Shown piece after piece: positions 20,480 through 30,427 of a stretch of 64,000 bases of DNA (position 1 is its first letter; each line of letters begins with the position of its first letter). A model generated the notes under the pieces. It saw only the letters and a list, made by a program, of their open reading frames with translations. It searched no databases and was not told the DNA's origin. The position numbers and the translations under genes are program-made. Origin of the DNA: Auricularia sp. M13. Taxonomy: Eukaryota; Basidiomycota; Agaricomycetes; Auriculariales; Auriculariaceae. The stretch covers positions 620,001 through 684,000 of the forward strand of contig CM073201.1 in the NCBI GenBank assembly GCA_037042915.1, in the 5' to 3' direction.

Positions 20480-22695
20480 ATGCGCCCGACATCGCAATAC
20501 CTGCTCCCATTGCTCGCTTCGTCGGTGCTCGCTCGTGCAGCTACAACTACGATGTCTGCTGGCATGAGCTCCACTCCCACTACGTCGTCCCACAGCAATC
20601 GCACGTGTCTTCAACAGGTAGGCAGATGATTAACTTCACAGGGAAACGAGGAGCTTACGCATCGCAGACACTTTGCATTACCGCTACGGTCGGCGCGACA
20701 GATACCACCTGTCAGTACATGTTTCTCTCTCCCCCAGTTCACAAACTCACCCTGGCACAGATCTACTGGATTACATCGGCTCCATTCCACCAGGATGGGT
20801 CGGCCTGTTGGTGCACTTTCTTCAGAACTCAATCTTGCGCCTGACAATGCCGCAGCGGTTTTGGACAGAAAATGGCAGGCTCGCCAATGGTCATAATGTG
20901 GGCCAACGCCGACGGGAAAATCACGCTCAGCCAGCGCCAGGCCGGCGGCCATGTCATGCCGACGCCCGTCGCCGCGCCGCCGCGCGTGGCAAAGCTCGAT
21001 GAGTCCCTCAGTAACGGACTGGCGGACCAGCCGACGTTTGCCTTCACGATACCCAACGCGGAAGGGGCCGCGTTGACCCAGCAGCAGCTAATCTGGGCAG
21101 CATCGCTGCAAGCACCAAGCAGCGCCGCGGCCGATGCCACCATCCAATTCCATGATGCAGGGTTCGGTTCGACGGTGCTTGATGTCTCGGTCCCCGCCTC
21201 CGCCGCGTCTAGCGCGGGATCGGGCACCGGCACTGCACCCTCTCAAACGTCCTCTGCCACCGAAGTCACCACTAGCGCCGTCGCAACTTCGTCGTCGGCT
21301 GCAGTCCCTGAAGCCTCTGGTTCGGCCACGACCGCGGGAACGACGGGCGGTAGGACATGTGTGGGCGACCCGCAGGTCATGTGCATCTCCGCCGTCGTCA
21401 ATGCCAGCACGACTGTGTACGAGTTGACTTCAGTGACAACTAAGACTCTGGGATGGATTGGATTGTACGTTCTGCTTTCAGAAGTTGCAGAGGTGGTTTC
21501 TGATCGTGATCCCGCAGAGGTTTTGGCCAGCAAATGGCAGGCTCGCAGATGGTCGTGCTGTACAAGGATCCATCCGGCGGGGTCGTCCTTTCTCAGCGCA
21601 CGGCACCCGGAAACGTTATGCCCACGCCCGTGGTGAACCCGCCGCGCGTAGCCACACTCAACAGCGCAGCCAGCGCCGCGCAATCCGCGCAACCAACCTT
21701 CACATTCACCATCCCCACTTCCGGCGATGCCTCCGCGCAGCAGCTCATTTGGGCTGCGGCGTCGACGAGCCCGGACAGCGCCTCGCCGAACGCAACCATC
21801 AAGTTCCACGACCTCGGCTACGGCGCCGTCGTGCTCGACGCGTCAGGCCCGCTCACCAGCACCGGAGCGCCTGCTAACTCGGCCGCGAGCTCGCAGCCGC
21901 CGCTGAACCGGTGGCAGAAGTTCGTCGTCGTGCATGCGGTGCTGTTTGCTGTTGGCTTTCTGGTGATGCTCCCCATTGGCGCGCTCGTCGCCCGCTTGTT
22001 GCGCACGAGCGTCTCGGGCAAGAAGTGGTTCAGGGCGCACGCGGTCATCCAGGGATGGTTGAGTGCGTTTGCACCTCGTTTCCGCGTCTGTACATTGTGT
22101 ACTCATTCGTGTGGTCTTCATGCAGCTTTCCCCATTATGGTGATTGCGTTCGCATTTGCCACCAGCGCGGTTGAGCAACGCGGTGCCGAGCACTACAACG
22201 ACTTCCACAAGGTCCGTTCCCACAGACCTTGCACCCAAATTCCCTCATACTCACATTCCCATCGCGCACAGAGACTTGGCCTCGCACTCTTCATCCTCTA
22301 CCTCCTTCAAGTCCTCTTCGGCTCAATCGTGCATTTCGTCAAGCCGCGCTCCAGCCGCCGCCCCGTGCAGAACTACGCGCACGCGATCGTCGGGCTCGCG
22401 ATCATCGGGCTGGCGTACGCGCAGGTGCGCAGCGGGTACGAGCACGAGTGGGACCGCGCGACGCGCCGCGGGAAGGTCAGCAACGCCGTGAACGTGCTGT
22501 GGATTGTGTGGGTCGTCGCACTTCCGCTGCTGTACTTTGGTGGGCTGTTCTTGCTGCCGAGGCAGTTCCGCCAGGAGAAGCAGGCGCGGGAGGCGGGGGG
22601 CGTGGGCAAGGATGAGAGGAGCTCTCGTGAGTAGATTTGGTGACACCATATTTCGGTGGTAGCGAGTCTGACATATCTCTGCAGAGGAATCGTGA
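20480..22695 (+). CDS. Tandem DOMON - cytochrome b561 transmembrane oxidoreductase
   Basis: Secreted/membrane electron-transfer protein. Exons: 20480-20617, 20668-20710, 20761-20806, 20856-21464, 21518-22062, 22126-22211, 22272-22626 and probably 22685-22695, giving 610 aa. If the last GTGAGT intron is retained, a TAG at 22632-22634 gives 609 aa. A signal peptide is followed by two DOMON domains, each with a GFGQ-x-MAGS motif (GWVGLGFGQKMAGS, then GWIGLGFGQQMAGS) and joined by a Ser/Thr/Ala-rich linker. A cytochrome b561 domain follows, with about five or six membrane helices and candidate heme histidines in VVVHAVLFAVGF, FRAHAVIQGW, GSIVHFVKP and NYAHAIVGLA. The family moves electrons across membranes, often to extracellular metals or redox partners. 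The doubled DOMON is the unusual part. Confidence 0.9.
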
Positions 22696-23240
22696 ACGTT
22701 GCAAGTTGTGCATCCTTTCCGATGACTTGAGCTTATGATACCCATCTGTTCCCCAACGGACAAAACATCTTCACACTCTTTTGGATCTGTTTCTTTACTT
22801 AGACCTACTGTACTGATAGAAAAAATATTTCCCCCAAATACAATTGCATGGATCAACAATTCAAAATTACGAGTCGACTTGGGCTGAACTCGTTCCCATC
22901 TTCAGCTTCACTTTCCCTATCTCATTGCACGCTATCTCTGTTCCCATGTCATCGACAATCTCAGAGTATATAATCCAGCAGTCTGCCGGTCAATTGCAAG
23001 TCAATTGACTCACGGACCTCATCAGCCTGATAAAATCCTCAGGCAAACGTGACTGAAAACTACCTGCTTCCACTTTCACGAGCTCAGTGGAGAGAAAGAT
23101 CTGGCAGGCCTGTCCAGCGGGATTGAATTCTTGAAACGCGGTATGCCACGCGAGCATGAAAGTCATAGGATTCAATAAAACGTTGACGAAGAACATGCCG
23201 ACCGCATAACGCTTTTGCCTCCTCATGCGCGCGACAGCGT
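22696..23240. other. Convergent 3' spacer between the DOMON gene and uS2
   Basis: No coding signal. It should contain the 3' UTRs of two convergent genes; AT-rich stretches around 22800-22860 could carry poly(A) signals. Confidence 0.4.
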
Positions 23241-24247
23241 CTACCAGCCGTCACCACCCGACGCTGCCCAGTCCGCGCCACCCGCGGCAGCCGGCTCAGC
23301 ACCCCACTCGCCAACAGCGGCGCTGGTGTCTGCGGCCCAGTCGAGGGCGCCGGCGCCGGTGACGAGACCGGAGCTGATGCCCGCGCCAGTGCCAGTTGCG
23401 TCCCAGGACTCCGGAGCGACGGCCTCGTCGACGGCGGCAGCGGCAGCGGCCTCCGCCTTGGCAGCCGCAGCTTCCTGGGCCTCCTTCTCGACCTCCTCGG
23501 GGTCACGGTAGAAGAACATGTCGACCATGACGGGCCAGCCGTCCTGCGTGCGCGGGACGGTGCCGCGGAGGCGGAGGACCTCGCGGCAGAGCAGCCACCA
23601 GAGAAGGCCGATGGCGTGCTTGCTCTTGTTGTTGGTGGGGATGGCGATGTCGACGAACTGCAGCGGGGCGTCGGTGTCGCAGAGGGCAATGACGGGGATG
23701 TTGACATAGGACGCCTCGCGGATGGCTTGGTGGTCGACGCGCGGGTCGGTGACGACGATGAGGCGCGGCTCCTTGAACGAGCGCGTGATGTAGTTCGTGA
23801 ACGAGCCGGGCGTGAACCGGCCAGCGATCGCCTGAGCGCCCGTGTTGGCCGCGAACTTGAGCACCGCGCGCTGGCCGTACGGGCGCGCAGAAATCACGCA
23901 GACGTCGTTCGGGTTCTCGATCGCGGCAATGACACGCGCAGCGAGCACGAGCTTTTCCCATGTCTTGCCAATGTTGATAATGTGGATGCCTTGCAACGAC
24001 GCGCATAATATCAGCAAAAACAATCCTGGGATATTAAGACTGTGAACGCACCGTCAGGCCGCCGCTTGAAGACGTAGGGCTCCATGTGCTTTTCGCAGTT
24101 CTTCGTGCCCAGGTGGCATTGCGCAGCGAGCAGGAGCTGGATCTCCTCGTCCGTCGCGCTCAGAATCGACGGCAGTTTCGACGACACTACAGGCACACGG
24201 TGAGCACGCACGCATACAGCCAGCCTGGGCGCAGTATGCGACGCACT
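23241..24247 (-). CDS. RPS0: 40S ribosomal protein uS2 (RPS0 / laminin-receptor type)
   Basis: Small-subunit ribosomal protein uS2, needed for 40S assembly. The frame is 294 aa. Family blocks are unmistakable: [99 protein letters not shown] and [13 protein letters not shown]. The tail is Ala-rich and ends ASGGDGW. Exons: the A of the start codon at 24247, then 24186-24052 and 23989-23241. No in-frame ATG precedes the conserved N-terminus in the second exon, and a GTGCGT donor follows directly after AATA, so splicing appears to build ATG from A and TG. The resulting N-terminus [15 protein letters not shown] fits the family. Confidence 0.92.
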
Positions 24248-24733
24248 ATTGGGATTTTTTGAGGGGAAGAACGGGACTCGGTCTGCGGCGAGCGCGACCT
24301 TTATTTGATGCAGACGGGTGGGAGAGGAGGAATGGACCGAATAAGGTATCGGGGCTTGCCGGCGATACAGTTGCCGGCCGCAACACCCACACAACATCTT
24401 CCGTGCGACTGTCACCCACCTATTCCCGCATTGACCATGAAACTTGAGGTTCCAACGTCGGAAATGGCGGCGTCGCCATGTCCAGGCCCAAAGCCTCTTT
24501 ATACCCAATCCCGAACAATCCCGACCGAAGGACCCTCGACTTTCCCTCTACACTGTAAGCATCCTTTGAGCGCATCGCTATACCATGACTCTTGGAGACG
24601 AAGATTTTATATGCCAGTTTTAGGTCCTTGCTGCTCTGCATGCAAGCTTCTATTGTTGCAACTACAGTGTTCTGTCAACACGGCAACTCGTGAGTCTATA
24701 GCAGCTCAACTTGAGGCAAATTAGATACAGCTG

Positions 24734-25979
24734 TTATTCCAAAAGATGATTAAGCTCCGCAAGGACACGCGGGGCCACCTCAGCGCCCTCATGCGCCTTC
24801 AACAAGCTCCCCGCGGCCTTCGCACCGCCATCATACCCCGTCTCCCGCATCCAATCCTCCACCGTGCGCGTCTCAGGATTCACCCTCCGTATCCACTCCA
24901 TATTGCGCATAACCTGGCCGGGCTCCGTCCAAATCCTCAGCCCCGCGCGGAACATCTCAGCGAACGTCTTCCCCTGAGGGACATCCGACGCAACGGGCCG
25001 CTGAGCGAAGGCGAGCGACGCAATGAAGTCTTCGTGCGAGAGCGGGATGAAGACGGCCTTTTGGCCGGTTGCGTGCTCGAAGGCTTGGACGAGGTCGGTG
25101 GGGGAGATGAGTTGGGATATGATGCGGATTTCTTGCCCGTCGACCGAGGAGGAGAGTCCGTTGTCGAAGATCCAGCGCGCGAAGAAGCCGATGTCGCGCA
25201 GGGAGACGAACGGGAAGTGCTCGCCCTCGGTCCAGGGGTTGGCGAAGACGAATGCGCCGTCGCTCTTGCGCTGGCCGATGGGGCCGTATAACTTCAATAC
25301 GGATGAATCAGCTTCAGCTCTCGCAAATCGCAGGTGAGAAGGACGTACGGTGCTAAGCGACTCCATGTATGGTCCCGTCACAAGCGCCGTGCACACCATC
25401 CCGCTCTCATCCTGCGCCGCCTGCGACTTGACGAACTCCCACACGCGACCTTTAGCGCTGTAATGCGGCGCGTCGTACCGCTCGTCGTACCTGTTCTCCT
25501 ACATGTCCTCAGCCAACACCAAGCTCGGAAGACGGACTCATCACACCTTCAGCTTGTACTCGAGCGAGCTCCACACGAAATGCCTCACCCCCGCGCGGCG
25601 CGCCGCCTCGTAGATGCGCACGCCGATGTGCAGCTCGGCAGCCTCGCCCAGCGTAAACGAGTCCGTGTTGACGAAGGCGCCGTAGGCGCCGTCCAGGGTG
25701 CGGGCGAGTGCAACAGAGTCCTGGATCGCGCCTTCCCATTCCGAGTGCACAGTGAGATTCGGGCAGCGCTCGCCATCTCGGGAAAAGCTCACCTTCAACG
25801 AGTTCCACGCGCGGGAGCATCGCAAGCTCTTTTGCGAGAGGATGACTCGTGCTGCGCGTGAGGATGCGCACCGCGAAGGGCGAGTCGTCCGCCAGCAACG
25901 CTTGCACAACCGCCCGTCCCTGCGCCCCGGTGCCACCGATCACGGCGATAATCTTCTTCGTAGCGTTGTCTGCTGCCAT
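24734..25979 (-). CDS. NmrA-like NAD(P)-binding protein
   Basis: Atypical short-chain-dehydrogenase fold of the NmrA/HSCARG group: redox-sensing regulators or isoflavone-reductase-like enzymes. Exons: 25979-25793, 25731-25547, 25498-25349, 25291-24734, encoding 359 aa. The Rossmann motif GGTGAQG is near residues 15-21, followed by VRILTRSTSHPLAKELA and the family block YGAFVNTDSFT. GVRHFVWSSLEY and the later FPFVSLRDIGFFARWIFDN also fit. I start at 25979 (MAADNATKK), not at an in-frame ATG 93 bases upstream, because the TATA box lies between them. The O-methyltransferase gene upstream has the same direction. No active-site Tyr-x-x-x-Lys is apparent, as is usual for NmrA types. Confidence 0.87.
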
Positions 25980-26030
25980 TGAGTTTGATGTTGCTGATAC
26001 TGTACTCCCTGAAGAGACTGGGATGAAGCT

Positions 26031-26036
26031 TTTATA
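26031..26036 (-). promoter_or_regulatory. TATA box of the NmrA-like gene
   Basis: TATAAA on the minus strand, 52 bp upstream of the chosen start codon. Confidence 0.5.
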
Positions 26037-26511
26037 CCTAGACTCGCGATACGAAGATGCCAAAGCAAACAAGTTGTTTGTTTGCTCGCGATAGCCGGAT
26101 CGGTAATCGCTGAATCACCCAGCCGCCTCAGCATGATGCACTCTGCGGCAAAAATGACATGCGAGGCAGATGCATGTAGTGTCTGAAGCACGGGTATCTG
26201 TGGGGTGGATCGGTCAGACGGGCAGGGCAACTAAAGCTTGCGCAGTCCGACGTCGGGGCTTTGTCATGCACACGCCTTCGCGCGCTTCCTCGTTACAAGT
26301 GCCCCAATGGCCACTGAATCTCATATTTCAATTGAGAGCGTGGTATATGATAAAGGGAGGCTGGAGGCTGCGATAGGAACGCTGACTCTTCAAACTGTGC
26401 AATAGCTTACCATCTCAACCATGTACGGTCGGCCATAGACTGGAACTGAGATGACTCTCTTCCACTGAGATGAGTGCGTAAACAGTGGCGCTGTTCATAT
26501 GTAGGCTACAC

Positions 26512-27233
26512 TCATGGGAGGTATACAGACATCTCTAGGCCGTTCGAGTACGGGAGAACCAGGCTCCGGAACGGCCCGTCTGGCGCTCTCACGACCGCTA
26601 GAAACTCTGCGTAGCTCTCTGCGTGCGAGACGGTGTTGTCTGCCACGATAACCGCGCCGCGGCGCAGATGCGGCATGACAAGCTTGAGTGTAGGGAGCGC
26701 CATCGGCGTCCATACTTCGATGAATGGTCAGCGATTCTCAGTCTCATTGCTGAACGGCACGCACTATCGAGCAGCAGAAAGTCGACCTGCGGCATATCCG
26801 TCTTGAGCGTCTCCAGCAAATCCCCCTCGCGCAGCTCGATGACCTTTTCGACCAGCTCGCCCGCCTGCTTCCAATGCGCGCGCGCCTGCGCCGCCTTGGT
26901 CGGCTCGTGCTCCGTCGCGATGACCTTCCCGCCCTCACCCACGCCGAGCGCGAGGTAAATCGTGCTGACGCCGAAGCTCGTGCCGGCCTCCACGACGGTC
27001 CGCGCGCCCGTCGCACGCAGCAGCGTATAGATGAACTCGCACTTGTCCCTGTCGAGCGCGATGAACTTGTCGCGCATGAGCGCTGCGAGGCGCTCGGGCT
27101 GCGAGCGGTCGCGGTACACCGCGTCGGAGATCGCGGCCTCCTGCTCAAGCGAGCGCGCATGCAGCTCGGCGAGGAGGGCGAGGATGTGCGGCGGGACATC
27201 CGCAAGCGCGTTCGATGCTGGGGGAGCGGCCAT
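26512..27233 (-). CDS. Class I SAM-dependent O-methyltransferase (COMT-like, family 3)
   Basis: Small soluble O-methyltransferase that transfers methyl from S-adenosylmethionine to a catechol-like or related hydroxyl, usually with a divalent metal. Exons: 27233-26765 and 26714-26512, encoding 223 aa. The SAM-binding motif VVEAGTSFGVSTIYLALGV and the acidic residue in VIATEHEP are clear. FLLLDIWTPMALPTLKL and GAVIVADNTVSHAESY supply the metal and substrate region. The start at 27233 (MAAPPASNAL) lies about 60 bp downstream of a strong TATA box. Substrate unknown. Confidence 0.88.
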
Positions 27234-27294
27234 TTGGTTCACGGTTAAAGCGCGAGAGTGCTCTTCGTTCAGTGCCGCGTGCGATCTCTGTTCC

Positions 27295-27304
27295 TTTATA
27301 TATA
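27295..27304 (-). promoter_or_regulatory. TATA box of the O-methyltransferase gene
   Basis: TATATATAAA on the minus strand, 62 bp upstream of the start codon at 27233. Confidence 0.55.
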
Positions 27305-28147
27305 TGCACGCGATGGCCACTGGATCGGCCGAGATGAGAGCTTTGTGACTCAGACAACGGGCGACTCACGCCGCCCTTACGTAATAGTCCCACGAATGGA
27401 CACGAATCATTCGCCGTGCAATGCATTCCCATCGACGATATTGGGAGTGAGAAGCAAGTTGAAAAAGGCCGGCGTGTTATCTGATAGGTGAGCGGCAACG
27501 ACGGGCGCTCTTACATCCCACATCGAGCGAATCCGAGCAGGAGGCACCTGCCAGTCTCCGTATCGCAAAGGAGGTGAGAGTAACTTTACGTCCGACACGT
27601 ATATTGCATCACTTCGAACCCAGTATGTAGAAGATAGTAAAGGAGGCGAGAAGGCAGGCACTAAAATCAAGGCTCTGTGCGTGATACTGGAACGGACAAC
27701 TCCAGCAGCGCGTTCAAACGGGATGTGAAAGTTACGGGAGATGTGCTCGACTCGACGTGCCGAAGATTCTGCATGGCTAGTCCACTACGGCTGCTGCTGA
27801 ATTTAATTTCGGTGTCCAGCTCGGCGGGCAGGCGCCTGGCGGGACGAGCCTACTGACTAACCACTCCCAGCTGTATTACGCGCGAATGACAGCGTTGGAT
27901 GAATCTGAAGATGGTGGTGGTACAAGTGCAATGACGCAGGCCGAATTCGACATCCGACTCGACCATCTCTTTTTCTCAGACGCAAATTTGACTGAGCAGC
28001 AACGCAACTTCTTGCACAGCGCCAGGCTCCAACAACAAAGTTCAAGACACTGGCAACCTGACCACCCGCGTATAATCCGATGTTTGCATGTCGGTCGCAT
28101 ATGGTTAAACAGCTTGTCAATGCTTTGGCAGTGCTGCAGACATCTCC
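27305..28147. other. Interval with no confident gene; may hold the 5' end of the membrane-protein gene
   Basis: A frame from 27886 (MTALDESEDGGGTSAM) is open for about 100 codons on the plus strand and could be an upstream exon. I found no splice path that links it convincingly to the transmembrane exon. Confidence 0.3.
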
Positions 28148-29323
28148 TGAGCTGGAACAGTTGCGTGTCAACTGCAGCCGCCACCTGCTCTTGGTTCCAC
28201 CCTTGACGCTGCAAGGGCCGCCTCCAGCTTTCCGTACCTCTTGTTCCTCCTCCTCCCCCGCCCAGCTGCCACTCTTTCCCGTGCGTGCAAGTCGTTTTCA
28301 AACTCTTCGGATCCTCCTGTCACTCTGCATGGTCTGCCTTCCGCCCATAGGAGATGTTTTGGTATGTTCGATGAAGAAGGACATTCGCTTTATGGAGCTC
28401 AAACGACTCTGTAGCTTCAAATCAGGAGACAAGGCGGTTCAGACGATGACACTGGCCACTCCAGGTGCGTTCATTCAAGCCCAGACCATACACCTGGTAT
28501 GGGTCCTGACTGGATCAAATGCAGAATCGTGCTGAGCAACGGTGCCATCTTCGGCATAGCGCTCTCGTCTGCTTTCAGCATGACGATAATTATTGTCGCC
28601 ATCGTAGCCTGCGTTGTCATACGGCGACGCGAGCGCCGCCAAAGCGGTCCACTTCCACTGGGCTCGGAGCCGAGCAGGTCTCGTGCACCCACTCCATCGA
28701 TGATGACACAAGCCTCGTCGAGCTACGGTCCCTCTAATCGTACGTCGTGATTCGACCGCAGCCAGTGAGTGAGAGGTCTCTAATATCGCTTGCCTACTCA
28801 AGTTTCCCACGCGATGTCAACGGTGCCATCGCAGAATCACACAAACAGTGATAGGCTGCAACGCGCCCGCGGGACACAGAGCGCATCAGCACTTGCGCTG
28901 TCCACCGAAGCAGATCTTGCACATCCCGGCACAGCCGCGTCAAGCAGATCTGAGCGGACCTTGATGGGAGCCAGGGTCAATAGTTCGCATTCGACTCACT
29001 CGGCGCAGAGTGGTGTCTCTCTCGCTGCAGTCGAGGCTGCTTTGCTTGAATCTGCTCGAGAAGCGCATCTACCGCCGCCGGCGGTCAGCTCGCTCATCCA
29101 GAGCCTTCGAAGGACGTTCCAGGGGAGCTCTGACTTGTACGATCGGCAGACGGAGGCTGTGGGTCCGCTCCCACATATGGGTCGGAGATACGTGCTGGCA
29201 GATGACGACCGCTCGCAGCGGCCCTTACGACGGTGGGCGACCATAACTGCAACCTCGACGGCAGACTCCTATGAAACTTGGGAACCCGGGTCCTCTGACT
29301 TGGTTGCTCCCAGGCACCGCTAG
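28148..29323 (+). CDS. Single-pass membrane protein with Ser-rich cytosolic tail, 5' end unresolved
   Basis: Unassigned. The reliable part is exon 28465-28739 joined to 28803-29323 (GT-AG, frame kept). It encodes one transmembrane helix (IFGIALSSAFSMTIIIVAIV), a stop-transfer run RRRERR and a tail of about 200 residues rich in Ser/Thr/Ala. The tail contains VSLAAVEAALLESAREAHLP and ends APRHR. Upstream, a frame containing SNSSDPPVTLHGLPSAH and FGMFDEEGHSLYG ends at 28410 with a plausible donor, giving an ectodomain-like exon. No start codon or signal peptide could be connected with certainty. The layout resembles the Ser/Thr-rich membrane proteins common in Agaricomycetes. A sensor or wall-linked role is only a guess. 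Confidence 0.55.
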
Positions 29324-29533
29324 GTACTTGGCAGGTGCCATATGCGTTCATCCTCGTTCGCAGCATCTCACTTTCGTTACCGGTCATAGATCTAATATGT
29401 AAGATATTGAGGTTGGATGTATCCTATCTAGGTCGCGAAATGAACATTTGGCTGTTAGTGTTACAGACCCATTTGCGTGTTCATCGGGCCGGTGCCGAAA
29501 CTAGCGGAAACTTGTACTCGAACCTCCACGACC

Positions 29534-30240
29534 ATGTCACAGGAATTTGTCTTTCCGCTGAAGGACTTGTCGAACGACAGAGTAAAGCTAGAAGTATTCG
29601 AAGTCAGCTGTTTTTCACTCTCTGGCTGCCGGAAACTGAGTCATTTACAGCAATTGTTCGTTGAGCATGTCGATTTGATCGACAAGATCGTCTCGTATCC
29701 CGAGCTGCACCGCTACTTGCCCTGGCCCGCCTGGACACAGCGCTCGCACTTCTATACCTGGCATTCCGTGCGCATCAGCAGCACGCCAAGCACAGCGCTT
29801 TTCGCCCTTTTGCCGTCAACCCGACTTCAAGGAAGTCTGAGCCCGCGGGACTCGTCGGCCTCCTCAACGCGAGCGCCGACAACGAGCTCGCCGAGATAGG
29901 GTTTCTCCTCATTCTGCCCGAATGGCAGCGGACGCACGTCTTGACGAACGCCGTCGGGCTGCTCGTGAAATACTGCATGGATGACCTGAAGCTTCGGAGG
30001 CTGCAGTGGCAGGCCAATACGGCTAATGCTGCGTCAATTCGTGCTGGGGAACGACTGGGCTTCAAGCTCGAAGGAGTCATGCGCTGGCAGCGCGCGTTGC
30101 CCGAACGGAAGGAGGGACTGAAGCGTGGGGACGAGAAGAAGCCAGGACGACATACGGCCATACTTGCGCTGTGTTGGGACGATTGGGAGAGTGGAGATGC
30201 GAAGAAACTTCTTCAAACGCAGATGGAGCGTGTGTCGTGA
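29534..30240 (+). CDS. GNAT-family N-acetyltransferase (RimJ/RimL type), splice model uncertain
   Basis: Acetyl-CoA-dependent N-acetyltransferase fold. Exons 29534-29602 and 29651-29767 give MSQEFVFPLKDL and then PELHRYLPWPAW. The conserved half AGLVGLLNASADNELAEIGF, PEWQRTHVLTNAVGLL and LRRLQWQANTANAASIRAGE is in another frame. An intron 29768-29835 (GTGCGC to GAAG) restores the frame and gives 196 aa, but removes a strand expected near a FAV-like motif. The alternative is a one-base frameshift near 29768. The acetyl-CoA motif region (ASIRAGERLGFKLEGVMR) is intact and ends at a TGA at 30238-30240. The substrate is unknown. Confidence 0.7.
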
Positions 30241-30427
30241 AGTTTGACGTGTTGTGAATAGGCCAGGCTCTGATCTTCAAGTTCTCAACCACGTGCCGAC
30301 CTTTTCGTTACCGTTTTGAGCTAGAAGTAACACAATGAGCCTCAATTCCATATTCTCGAAGCAGCGTCCTTGTGATAAATTTGCGACGGAATTCCGAAAT
30401 TTGGGAGTCCGCCTCCGATATCTCGCC

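Noticed and set aside
25980-26072. Upstream start for the NmrA-like gene
   Set aside because: The extra 31 codons include the TATA box region and have no similarity to the family.
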